This document shows positions 40,605 to 47,152 of a DNA stretch of 47,152 nt, one piece after another. Within the stretch, counting starts at the first letter, position 1. The number at the start of each line of letters is the position of its first letter. The translations under genes and the position numbers were made by a program. The notes under the pieces are model-generated. The model worked only from the letters and a program-made list of their open reading frames with translations. It was not told where the DNA came from and ran no database searches. Origin of the DNA: an uncultured Prevotella sp. (GTDB taxonomy: Bacteria; Bacteroidota; Bacteroidia; Bacteroidales; Bacteroidaceae); contig UQTI01000015.1 of assembly GCA_900543975.1 (NCBI GenBank), forward strand, positions 1 through 47,152, read 5' to 3'.

Positions 40605-42914
40605 ATGATTAAAGACATAACCCTCGCGCTACATGTCGCATGTAACGCATCATCAAGCAAAAAAGCCTCAACACCATACAAGGCAAAGGCGTTGATGGCG
40701 GCCTTGGCGCTCACCGTGACCATGGGAGCACAGGCACAGGTGCCGGGCGGAGCACTCAACTATATGTTACAACGCCCGCGCGTCACAAAATATTATGACA
40801 ACAAACGACCCTTCGACCACCTGTTCCTCGATGCCGGAGCCGGCATGAACGTGCTTGGAGGACATGATATGAAAGTGGGCTTGCAGGGCGAGCTGAACAT
40901 CGGCGACTGGATCACGCCTGAGCACGGTCTGCGTATGAATCTTAGCAGCGGAGTGTGGCAGAAGCAGGCCTTAAGGACAAAATATATGGCGCTGGCTCTC
41001 GACTACATGCTCAACATCACAGCTCTGGCACAGCCCGGCGTCCATTACACGCCGAAACGGTTTGAGGTCTACGGCATAGCGGGCCTCGACTATGCCTACT
41101 CGCGACAGGAAGGCCACTCTGAGCAAGGCATTGGCGCACATCTTGGCTTGCGCGGACAGTTGGCGCTCTCACGAAGCACCTATTTCTACATGGAGCCACG
41201 CATGACGCTGATCGATGACGACGCAACGCAAAGCTTCTCATGGCACGGCTACCGCCCCGTCCTCACAGCCAACATTGGCTTCGGTTACCGTCTGCCAGAG
41301 CCTGGCACACGCCGCAACGTGGCCGACTCGCTGGCTGTGGCATCGCCCGCCAACGGACTGTTCCTCTCTGCTACGGCAGGCCCGTTGTTCATGTTCAACT
41401 GTCATCCCCGCACATGGCAACACAACATGGGCGAGCGCCTCATGGTGGCTGTGGGCAAATGGTTCGACCCCTACAACGCCGTGCGTCTGGGTGCCAACGC
41501 CATAACGTTCAAGCAGAACGATGCTCACCGCGTGAAGGCGGTGGGGCTGCAGGCCGACTACATGCTGAACCTCCACAACGCCTTCATCGGCGTAAACCCT
41601 TACCGCTCGTTCTGGCTTAACGCTGTCGTGGGAGGAAGCTTCACACATGTGGACCGTGAGCCCGACATCCCTTTCCACAACTCGTGGGGCGTGGGAGCAG
41701 GCTTGCAAGCCAACTTCCGCTTGAGCGATGCCTTCGCCATCACCATCGAGCCACGAGCCGACCTGTATGACAAAGACTTTGCCCCCTATGTGTCGTCAAA
41801 CAAACATTTTGACCTCATGCCATCGCTCTTGGTCGGAATGACATACCACTATGCCAAACGGCTCTCGTCAAAGGGCGTGGGCAACGACACATACGCTCCT
41901 TACAGCACCATTGGCGGAGCCTTCGGCGTGATCAACCACTTAAGGACATTGAACAGCGCAGTGAAATATATGCCGGCCTTCCGTCTGGGCTACACCCACT
42001 GGTTTGGAGCCAACGGATGGCGTGCCTCCATGGGTGGCATGATTAGTCGCAAAAAAGCAGGCTATAGATGGACGAAGGCAACCCTTGGTGCCGACTGGCT
42101 CGCCGACCTCACTGCACATAGCTACGGCTATGACCCCGACCGTGTGCTCTCTGTGGTGCTTCTGGCAGGTGCCAACGCGGGCGTCGACTACGCCCAACAG
42201 AAGACGCGCTTTGCCCCCGACATCCACGCGGGCGGACAGCTGCGCCTCAACCTCGGCAGCAACGTCATCATGGTGGGCGAGTTGCAGATGGAATATATGC
42301 TCGGCTCCGAGTTTTTAGGACAGCGCGACCGCTGCATGCCTCAGGCCATGCTCGGTGTAGAGTATGCCATGCGTCAACCCGCACGCCACGACCCGATAGA
42401 GACACCCGAGCAGCGCCACTTCATAACGGTGAGCGCAGGAACGAGCCTGTTCACAGCCAACTATCCGCAGATGTCGCCCTTCGGGCGCAAGCTGCAAATG
42501 GTCACCACCTTAGGCTACGGCCACTGGCTCAGCGACTTGCACGGCATCTATGGCGAGGTGTCCAACTCGGTGGTGCAGCGTCGTGGCAAAGGCAACCAGA
42601 ACATCACATCGGTTACCGCCGCCTACATGCTCGACGCCAAGGCTGCCGTGACGGGTCTGCCCACAACAGGCGATGTGTTCCAAGCCACAGCTATCGTGGG
42701 CCCCACCTTGGGCATTGCCTCGCGCAAGGACCAAGACACAAAGGTGGCTGCCGGCGTGCATGCCGCCCTTCAGGCAGGATGGCGCGTGAACAACAACCTC
42801 GAACTTTATGTGGAGCCGTCGGCTACAGTCTACAGCAAGAAGATAGAGCAGTGGACACAACACCCTGCCGAGGGCGAACTGAAGCTTAGCGTCGGTGCAA
42901 AGCTGCATTTCTGA
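40605..42914 (+). CDS. Four-repeat outer-membrane beta-barrel-like protein
   Basis: Chosen start ATG 40605 (769 residues), 4 bases after the preceding stop. The signal region is long and ends near GAQAQ. The mature protein consists of four repeats of about 160-169 residues: about 73-232, 251-419, 432-591 and 605-769. Each has, in order, an opening strand (LFLDAGAGMNV, LFLSATAGPLF, STIGGAFGVIN, FITVSAGTSLF), a 'GDW(I)/GKWF/THWF/GHWL' strand, a 'DYMLN/DYMLN/DWLAD/AYMLD' strand, a glycine-rich 'A.AG..' strand pair, an 'EPR/EPR/(E)/EPS' strand and a closing 'GFGYRLP/GMTYHYA/GVEYAMR/GAKLHF' strand. Each repeat alone resembles a small 8-strand-type barrel. I know no named family with this four-fold design. 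It ends the cluster with DUF3575 and the OmpA-like gene. Confidence 0.6.
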   Translation: MIKDITLALHVACNASSSKKASTPYKAKALMAALALTVTMGAQAQVPGGALNYMLQRPRVTKYYDNKRPFDHLFLDAGAGMNVLGGHDMKVGLQGELNIGDWITPEHGLRMNLSSGVWQKQALRTKYMALALDYMLNITALAQPGVHYTPKRFEVYGIAGLDYAYSRQEGHSEQGIGAHLGLRGQLALSRSTYFYMEPRMTLIDDDATQSFSWHGYRPVLTANIGFGYRLPEPGTRRNVADSLAVASPANGLFLSATAGPLFMFNCHPRTWQHNMGERLMVAVGKWFDPYNAVRLGANAITFKQNDAHRVKAVGLQADYMLNLHNAFIGVNPYRSFWLNAVVGGSFTHVDREPDIPFHNSWGVGAGLQANFRLSDAFAITIEPRADLYDKDFAPYVSSNKHFDLMPSLLVGMTYHYAKRLSSKGVGNDTYAPYSTIGGAFGVINHLRTLNSAVKYMPAFRLGYTHWFGANGWRASMGGMISRKKAGYRWTKATLGADWLADLTAHSYGYDPDRVLSVVLLAGANAGVDYAQQKTRFAPDIHAGGQLRLNLGSNVIMVGELQMEYMLGSEFLGQRDRCMPQAMLGVEYAMRQPARHDPIETPEQRHFITVSAGTSLFTANYPQMSPFGRKLQMVTTLGYGHWLSDLHGIYGEVSNSVVQRRGKGNQNITSVTAAYMLDAKAAVTGLPTTGDVFQATAIVGPTLGIASRKDQDTKVAAGVHAALQAGWRVNNNLELYVEPSATVYSKKIEQWTQHPAEGELKLSVGAKLHF

Positions 42915-42925
42915 TTTTAATAACC

Positions 42926-42965
42926 AACGGTGGCACAAACAATTTTTGTGTCACCGTTTGTTTTT
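42926..42965 (+). terminator. Terminator after the four-repeat gene
   Basis: AACGGTG.CACAAA pairs with TTTGTGTCACCGTT, followed by TTGTTTTT. The T run overlaps the -33 word of the next promoter. Confidence 0.8.
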
Positions 42966-42988
42966 CTCATAATAAAAGTGTACTTTTG
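42957..42988 (+). promoter_or_regulatory. Promoter of yicC-gmk
   Basis: TTTG, 20 bases, TACTTTTG: a textbook Bacteroidetes promoter, about 110 bases before the yicC start. Its TTTG overlaps the terminator tail of the preceding gene. Confidence 0.7.
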
Positions 42989-43098
42989 CACCACCAAGTC
43001 TTCAAACCTCCCGCAGCATTAGAATGCCGACAAGCTGTAGGTTTGCAGACCGTAATCTTAACAACGGGCAAGAAACCCATAAAATCAACAAAAAAGTT

Positions 43099-43974
43099 AT
43101 GATACAGTCGATGACGGGCTATGGCAAGACAGTCGTGGCCTACAAAGGAAAGAAAATCAACGTTGAGGTGAAGTCGCTGAACAGCAAGGCGCTCGACCTC
43201 TCAACACGCATCGCGCCCATCTACCGCGAGAAGGAGATGGAGATTCGACAGATTATCACCAAGAAGGTGGTGAGAGGCAAGGTCGACTTTGCCATCTGGG
43301 TAGAGAAAGACGCATCGGTAGACGCTGCACCCGTGAACGCAGCCCTCGTTGCCAACTACTACCGCCAGATCAGCGAGATAGCAGAGAAGACGGGCATACC
43401 CGCACCCGCCGACTGGTTCACGCTGCTCCTCCGCATGCCCGACGTGACCACACGCACAGAGACAGAGGTGCTCGACGACGAAGAGTGGGACGTGGCACGC
43501 CAAGCCGTGAACGAGGCGGTCGACAAGCTCGTAGAGTTCAGGACACAGGAGGGTGCCGCCCTTCAGAAGAAGTTTGGCGAGAAGATTGACAACATTGAGC
43601 AGCTCCTCCACAGCATAGAGCCGTGGGAGAAGGCTCGCGTGGAGAAGATCCGCGCACGCATAGTGGACGGTCTCAAGTCGATACCCGATGTAGAGTATGA
43701 CAAGAACCGCCTGGAGCAGGAGCTGATCTATTATATCGAGAAGCTCGACATCAACGAGGAGAAGCAGCGCCTCGCCAACCACCTGCGCTATTTCCGCGAG
43801 ACCATGAACGAGCCGGCAGGTCAGGGCAAGAAGCTCGGATTCATCGCCCAGGAGATGGGCCGCGAAATCAACACCACGGGCTCAAAGAGCAACCAGGCCG
43901 AGATGCAGAACATCGTGGTCAAGATGAAGGACGAGCTGGAGCAGATTAAGGAACAGGTACTCAACGCACTTTAA
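43099..43974 (+). CDS. yicC: YicC-family endoribonuclease-like protein
   Basis: Start ATG 43099 gives 291 residues: MIQSMTGYGKTVVAYKGKKINVEVKSLNSKALDLSTRI, the signature of YicC. The C-terminal part has GQGKKLGFIAQEMGREINTTGSKSN, also diagnostic. YicC proteins are linked to RNA cleavage and to adaptation in stationary phase. It precedes gmk by 11 bases; the yicC-gmk-nadD order is usual in Bacteroidales. Confidence 0.95.
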   Translation: MIQSMTGYGKTVVAYKGKKINVEVKSLNSKALDLSTRIAPIYREKEMEIRQIITKKVVRGKVDFAIWVEKDASVDAAPVNAALVANYYRQISEIAEKTGIPAPADWFTLLLRMPDVTTRTETEVLDDEEWDVARQAVNEAVDKLVEFRTQEGAALQKKFGEKIDNIEQLLHSIEPWEKARVEKIRARIVDGLKSIPDVEYDKNRLEQELIYYIEKLDINEEKQRLANHLRYFRETMNEPAGQGKKLGFIAQEMGREINTTGSKSNQAEMQNIVVKMKDELEQIKEQVLNAL

Positions 43975-43985
43975 CACTTTTCACA

Positions 43986-44558
43986 ATGGACAAAAAACTT
44001 CTTATCTTTTCGGCTCCCAGCGGAAGCGGAAAGAGCACCATCATAAACTGGCTGATGCAGCACGAGGAGCTGCACCTGGCGTTCTCTATCTCTTGCACCA
44101 GCCGTGCACCTCGCGGCACGGAGCAGAACGGGGTCGAATATTTCTTCCTCTCGGCCGAGGAGTTTCGCCAGCGCATTGCCAACGACGAGTTTCTTGAGTA
44201 TGAGGAGGTCTACAAGGACCGCTTCTACGGCACGCTGAAGCAGCAGGTTGAGAACCAGCTCGCCAAGGGCGAGAACGTGGTGTTCGACCTCGACGTGAAG
44301 GGCGGCTGCAACATCAAGCAGTTTTATGGCGACCGCGCCCTGAGCATCTTCATCCAGCCGCCGTCTATAGAGGAGCTGCGCCGCCGTCTTGAGGGTCGCG
44401 CCACCGACACGCCTGAGGTCATCAACGACCGCATAGCACGCGCCGCCTATGAGCTGACCTTCGCTCCCAAGTTTGACCGCATCGTGGTGAACGACGACCT
44501 GGAGAAGGCCAAGGAGGAGACGCTTGCCATCGTCAAGGAGTTTCTTTTAGGAAAGTAA
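43986..44558 (+). CDS. gmk: Guanylate kinase
   Basis: The 190-residue protein has a P-loop (FSAPSGSGKST), SCTSRAPRGTEQNGVEYFFLSAEEF (GMP binding) and FDLDVKGG. It phosphorylates GMP to GDP. It lies directly after yicC and shares its promoter. Confidence 0.97.
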   Translation: MDKKLLIFSAPSGSGKSTIINWLMQHEELHLAFSISCTSRAPRGTEQNGVEYFFLSAEEFRQRIANDEFLEYEEVYKDRFYGTLKQQVENQLAKGENVVFDLDVKGGCNIKQFYGDRALSIFIQPPSIEELRRRLEGRATDTPEVINDRIARAAYELTFAPKFDRIVVNDDLEKAKEETLAIVKEFLLGK

Positions 44559-44580
44559 CAATATTTCTAAGCTTAATTGT

Positions 44581-44883
44581 TTTTCACATCGCGCTTCGCG
44601 CTCGTGGCTTTTTTAAACATTCTTGCGCTCCTTAGGTGCTCAGGCGCTTCGTGCGTTTTTTAAAAACATTAATGGCCATTAATTGAACATTAATGAACAT
44701 TAATATTTCGCGCTACGCGCGTATTAATTTTAAATTAATAATCCATAAATATCCGCGCGAAGCGCGTATTAATGATAATTAATGGGTCATTAATGATAAT
44801 TAATGTTTAAAACCGAGCGAAGCGCCTGAACCCATACAGAGCGCAAGAATGTAAAAAACGAGCGCGAAGCGCAATGTAAAAAT
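44581..44883. repeat. Nested inverted repeat between gmk and nadD
   Basis: Left arm about 44581-44670 and right arm about 44801-44883 are imperfect inverted copies (for example CGCGCTTCGCGCTCGT and ACGAGCGCGAAGCGC; ATTCTTGCGCTC and GAGCGCAAGAAT; CAGGCGCTTCG and CGAAGCGCCTG). The middle has further palindromes built from ATTAATG and CGCGCGAAGCGCG. It fills nearly the whole 358-base gap. Confidence 0.85.
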
Positions 44884-44916
44884 TAATCTTTGCAAAAGTT
44901 CAATAACAAAAGAGCG

Positions 44917-45486
44917 ATGATAAAGACCGGCATTTACGGCGGGTCGTTCAACCCCGTCCACAATGGCCACATAGCCCTGGCGCACGAGCTGCGACAGCTG
45001 GCGGGGCTCGACGAGATCTGGTTTGTGGTGTCGCCACAAAACCCGTTGAAGACACAAGCATCGTTGCTCGACGACCGGAAGCGCCTCGACATGACGCGCC
45101 GTGCACTTGAGCCATACCCCGAGCTGGTGGCAAGCAACTACGAGTTTGCCCTGCCCCGCCCCTCATATATGTGGCACACGCTGCAAAGCCTCTCTGCCCG
45201 CTACCCCGACCGCGAGTTCACACTCATCATCGGCGCCGACAACTGGGCGTGCTTCGACCGCTGGTATCATGCCGCCGACATCATTGCCCACTACCCCATC
45301 GTGATCTATCCGCGACAGGGCAGCACCGTCGACAGCTCTACCCTGCCCCCCACCGTGCGCCTCGTCGACACGCCGCTTTACAACATCAGCAGCACCGAGG
45401 TGAGAGAGGATGTGAGGGCGGGGCGCGACATAAGCGCCAAGGTGCCGTCAAGCATCGTGGACGATGTCATGCGCTTTTACAAATAA
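44917..45486 (+). CDS. nadD: Nicotinate-nucleotide adenylyltransferase
   Basis: Start ATG 44917 gives 189 residues; the frame upstream would add nine residues with a less likely start. GIYGGSFNPVHNGHIALA (with the HxGH site) and ISSTEVREDVRAG are diagnostic. NadD joins nicotinate mononucleotide to ATP in NAD synthesis. It is separated from gmk by the repeat block. Confidence 0.95.
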   Translation: MIKTGIYGGSFNPVHNGHIALAHELRQLAGLDEIWFVVSPQNPLKTQASLLDDRKRLDMTRRALEPYPELVASNYEFALPRPSYMWHTLQSLSARYPDREFTLIIGADNWACFDRWYHAADIIAHYPIVIYPRQGSTVDSSTLPPTVRLVDTPLYNISSTEVREDVRAGRDISAKVPSSIVDDVMRFYK

Positions 45487-45548
45487 AGAAAACGACGTCT
45501 ATCTTTAAGACAATAAAAGCAGAGACAACGCTTCCTTGCGCGGTTTTT

Positions 45549-45692
45549 AAAGACAATAGAGACAATAGGGACAATTTTTTATGTGTTGGTTTTGTTCTTC
45601 CATAACACATAAAAAAAATTGTCCCTATTGTCGTTAAAACAAAAATTTCTATAAGAAAAAAAAATTGTCTCTATTGTCTCTATTGTCGTTAA
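45549..45692. repeat. GACAATAG inverted-repeat cluster
   Basis: The arm 45561-45587 (GACAATAGGGACAATTTTTT..) pairs with 45604-45632 over about 27 bases with two bulged As. A second potential partner at 45657-45692 has TTGTCTCTATTGTCTCTATTGTC. The left arm can thus pair with either of two right arms. Confidence 0.75.
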
Positions 45693-45780
45693 AACAAACG
45701 CAAGAAAGAAAGCGCAAGCATAGCGTGGTTTAAAAAAACAGTAGGAACAAAAATATAAAATGTTTATAAGGCCGTTTTAA

Positions 45781-45851
45781 GGTGTCGCATTCCTACCAAT
45801 GCGACACCTTTTTTATAGGAATGCGACACCTTTGCAAAGGAATGCGACAGC
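45781..45851. repeat. GTGTCGCATT palindromic element, copy 2
   Basis: GGTGTCGCATT (45781-45791), a 6-base spacer and AATGCGACACC (45798-45808) form a perfect 11-base inverted repeat. Direct copies GGAATGCGACACC (45818-45830) and GGAATGCGACAGC (45839-45851) follow. Copy 1 is at 23418-23466. Confidence 0.85.
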
Positions 45852-45870
45852 TTTTTCATTCTATTTTTTT

Positions 45871-45878
45871 TAATTTTG
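45871..45878 (+). promoter_or_regulatory. Possible -7 box of the BspA-like gene
   Basis: TAATTTTG, 54 bases before the ATG at 45933 and 20 bases after the palindromic element. Confidence 0.35.
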
Positions 45879-45932
45879 CTTATTATTACGATTTTCTTTG
45901 TAGCAAAATTAAAAAACCTATAAATAAAAGAA

Positions 45933-47102
45933 ATGAAAAAGATGGAATCAACTGAAAAAAACATCACCCACGGGCTTCTGTCCCGTTTTGTTGTGATAAT
46001 GGCGTTCCTTTTTGCAGGGGGGGGTGCCTTTGCCGCTGTCGGACCATACGTCGTGTTCGACAGCGATGCCAAGACCATGACCTTCAAATATGGGGAGCAG
46101 CCGACCATTAACAACAAGCAGTGTTTCACGCTTAACAGCAAAACCTATGTGCCTAACTGGTCAGACAAGGACGATATTAAGAAAAATGTCACAACGGTTG
46201 TTTTTGACAAGAGCTTTGCTGCAGCAAGACCCACCACCTGTAGATCTTGGTTTAATAACTTTTCTCAGCTGACAGAAATAAAGGGCATCAAGAATCTTAA
46301 CACGTCGGAAGTGAGATACATGTCATACATGTTTGCAGGATGCTCAAAATTAAAGTCGGTAGACCTCACATACATGAACTTACAGAAAGTTGAGGACATG
46401 GACAATATGTTCTACTATTGCTTGGCTCTGAAGACAATCTATCTCAAAGGTCTGAACACATCTAACGTGAAAAACATGAAAAGCATGTTTGAGCTTTGCA
46501 GAAGCCTGGAGCATCTCGATCTCTCAAGTTTCAACACTCAGAATGTGAAGAATTTTCAAAAGATGTTCTTCGAATGCAGTTCGTTGAAGGCAATATACGC
46601 AAGCCCCAAGTTTGTGGTCAACATCCCTAACCCTATTTCAAAGGCTGAAATGTTTTCCGGTTGTTCTAAGCTTGTCGGCGAAAGCATGAGCTATAGCCCA
46701 GCTTGTGTTGACGGAGACTATGCTAAGATCGTTGGCGGCTATTTCCTCGACGCCAAATATCTTAAACCGTGGGTTAAGCAAAACGGCAAAACGATTACGT
46801 TATATTACGGATATAAAAAGACTCCTGGTAAAGGGGAGTATGAACTGATTGAGTGGACGAAAAAAAATAAAGACAAAAGTAAACCATTCACAAAGGCAAC
46901 ATTTGACGAGTCCTTCGCTTTGTACCAGCCTGATTCGTGCGAATATTGGTTTAAAAAATACACTAAACTTGAGGAAATAGAGAATCTGCATTATTTGAAC
47001 ACATCAAAGGTAAAGACTATGCACGGCATGTTTTTTTATTGTAACTGTCTTAAATCATTTGATTTGTCAGCGTTTGAGACATCAAATGTTAAAGATTTGT
47101 AA
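45933..47102 (+). CDS. BspA-family leucine-rich-repeat surface protein, apparently shortened
   Basis: The 389-residue protein has a signal peptide (to about AFA, residue 34) followed by leucine-rich repeats of the BspA/DUF285 type, with SxMFxxCxxLxxLDLSxFNTxNVxxM lines. It has two similar halves: the first (about 36-240) with several repeats, and a second beginning at NGKTITLYYGY (about 288) that stops after about one repeat at SNVKDL. The gene thus seems truncated. A run of eight Gs at 46017-46024 in the signal-peptide codons could allow frameshift. BspA proteins mediate adhesion to host molecules or cells. The base composition is more AT-rich than the neighbouring genes. Confidence 0.7.
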   Translation: MKKMESTEKNITHGLLSRFVVIMAFLFAGGGAFAAVGPYVVFDSDAKTMTFKYGEQPTINNKQCFTLNSKTYVPNWSDKDDIKKNVTTVVFDKSFAAARPTTCRSWFNNFSQLTEIKGIKNLNTSEVRYMSYMFAGCSKLKSVDLTYMNLQKVEDMDNMFYYCLALKTIYLKGLNTSNVKNMKSMFELCRSLEHLDLSSFNTQNVKNFQKMFFECSSLKAIYASPKFVVNIPNPISKAEMFSGCSKLVGESMSYSPACVDGDYAKIVGGYFLDAKYLKPWVKQNGKTITLYYGYKKTPGKGEYELIEWTKKNKDKSKPFTKATFDESFALYQPDSCEYWFKKYTKLEEIENLHYLNTSKVKTMHGMFFYCNCLKSFDLSAFETSNVKDL

Positions 47103-47152
47103 GCGTGTCCGCGATGCAGCCTTTTTTTTAATCATTATGCTTGTTACCTTTG

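Larger units (their letters stand above)
45487..45932. other. Intergenic region with competing hairpins and palindrome
   Basis: 446 bases without a gene. They hold a complex of inverted GACAATAG repeats (45549-45692), a GTGTCGCATT element (45781-45851) and a possible promoter box (45871-45878). Confidence 0.65.

Overview
The window looks like a chromosomal segment of a Bacteroidales bacterium, most likely a Prevotella-type genus. The reasons are SusC/SusD pairs, SusE/F-like binding modules, a BspA-type leucine-rich-repeat protein, short C-terminal tails of the kind used for surface sorting, absence of strong Shine-Dalgarno sites, and promoters of the Bacteroidetes type (TTTG or TTGG, about 19-21 bases, then TAnnTTTG).

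Bases 1-18800 are a polysaccharide utilization locus. A partial GH97 gene leaves the window on the left. A SusR-like membrane regulator (615-2240) is divergent from it. A leftward operon runs SusC, SusD, SusE-like lipoprotein, GH27-like lipoprotein, GH31, secreted SusF-like protein, GH66 dextranase-type enzyme, a 60-residue small protein, and a two-module binding protein. GH66 with GH31, GH97 and a GH27-like enzyme points to dextran or another alpha-1,6-glucan rather than plain starch. The SusC and GH97 promoters share an unusual TACTTTG(T)-N-TAAATTTGCAA layout, which suggests one regulator controls both.

Bases 19400-28400 are mainly leftward housekeeping genes: an outer-membrane barrel protein, glutamyl-Q tRNA synthetase, an SGNH hydrolase, LpxH, a SufT-like protein, a DUF4840-type lipoprotein, RadC, a GT2 glycosyltransferase and elongation factor P. 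A rightward membrane-anchored AraC-type regulator is preceded by three 22-bp repeats. Bases 28500-35900 hold rpmH (51 codons), a secreted endonuclease I, ackA and pta separated by a four-helix-bundle gene inside a bracket of inverted repeats, then cdaA and folP.

Bases 36100-47152 read rightward: murF, a three-gene envelope cluster (DUF3575-type barrel, OmpA-like multidomain protein, and a protein built of four tandem barrel-like repeats), yicC-gmk-nadD, and a BspA-like gene that stops in the middle of a repeat and has an eight-G tract in its signal peptide.

The intergenic regions are unusually rich in structured repeats: long nested inverted repeats, GCGAAGC-type mini-hairpins, a dispersed element of about 130 bp in two orientations, and a GTGTCGCATT palindrome in two copies. 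The strongest candidates for something undescribed are the four-repeat barrel protein with its operon, the inverted-repeat-bracketed four-helix-bundle unit, and the dispersed palindromic elements. No tRNA, rRNA, CRISPR array, transposase or riboswitch was recognised.
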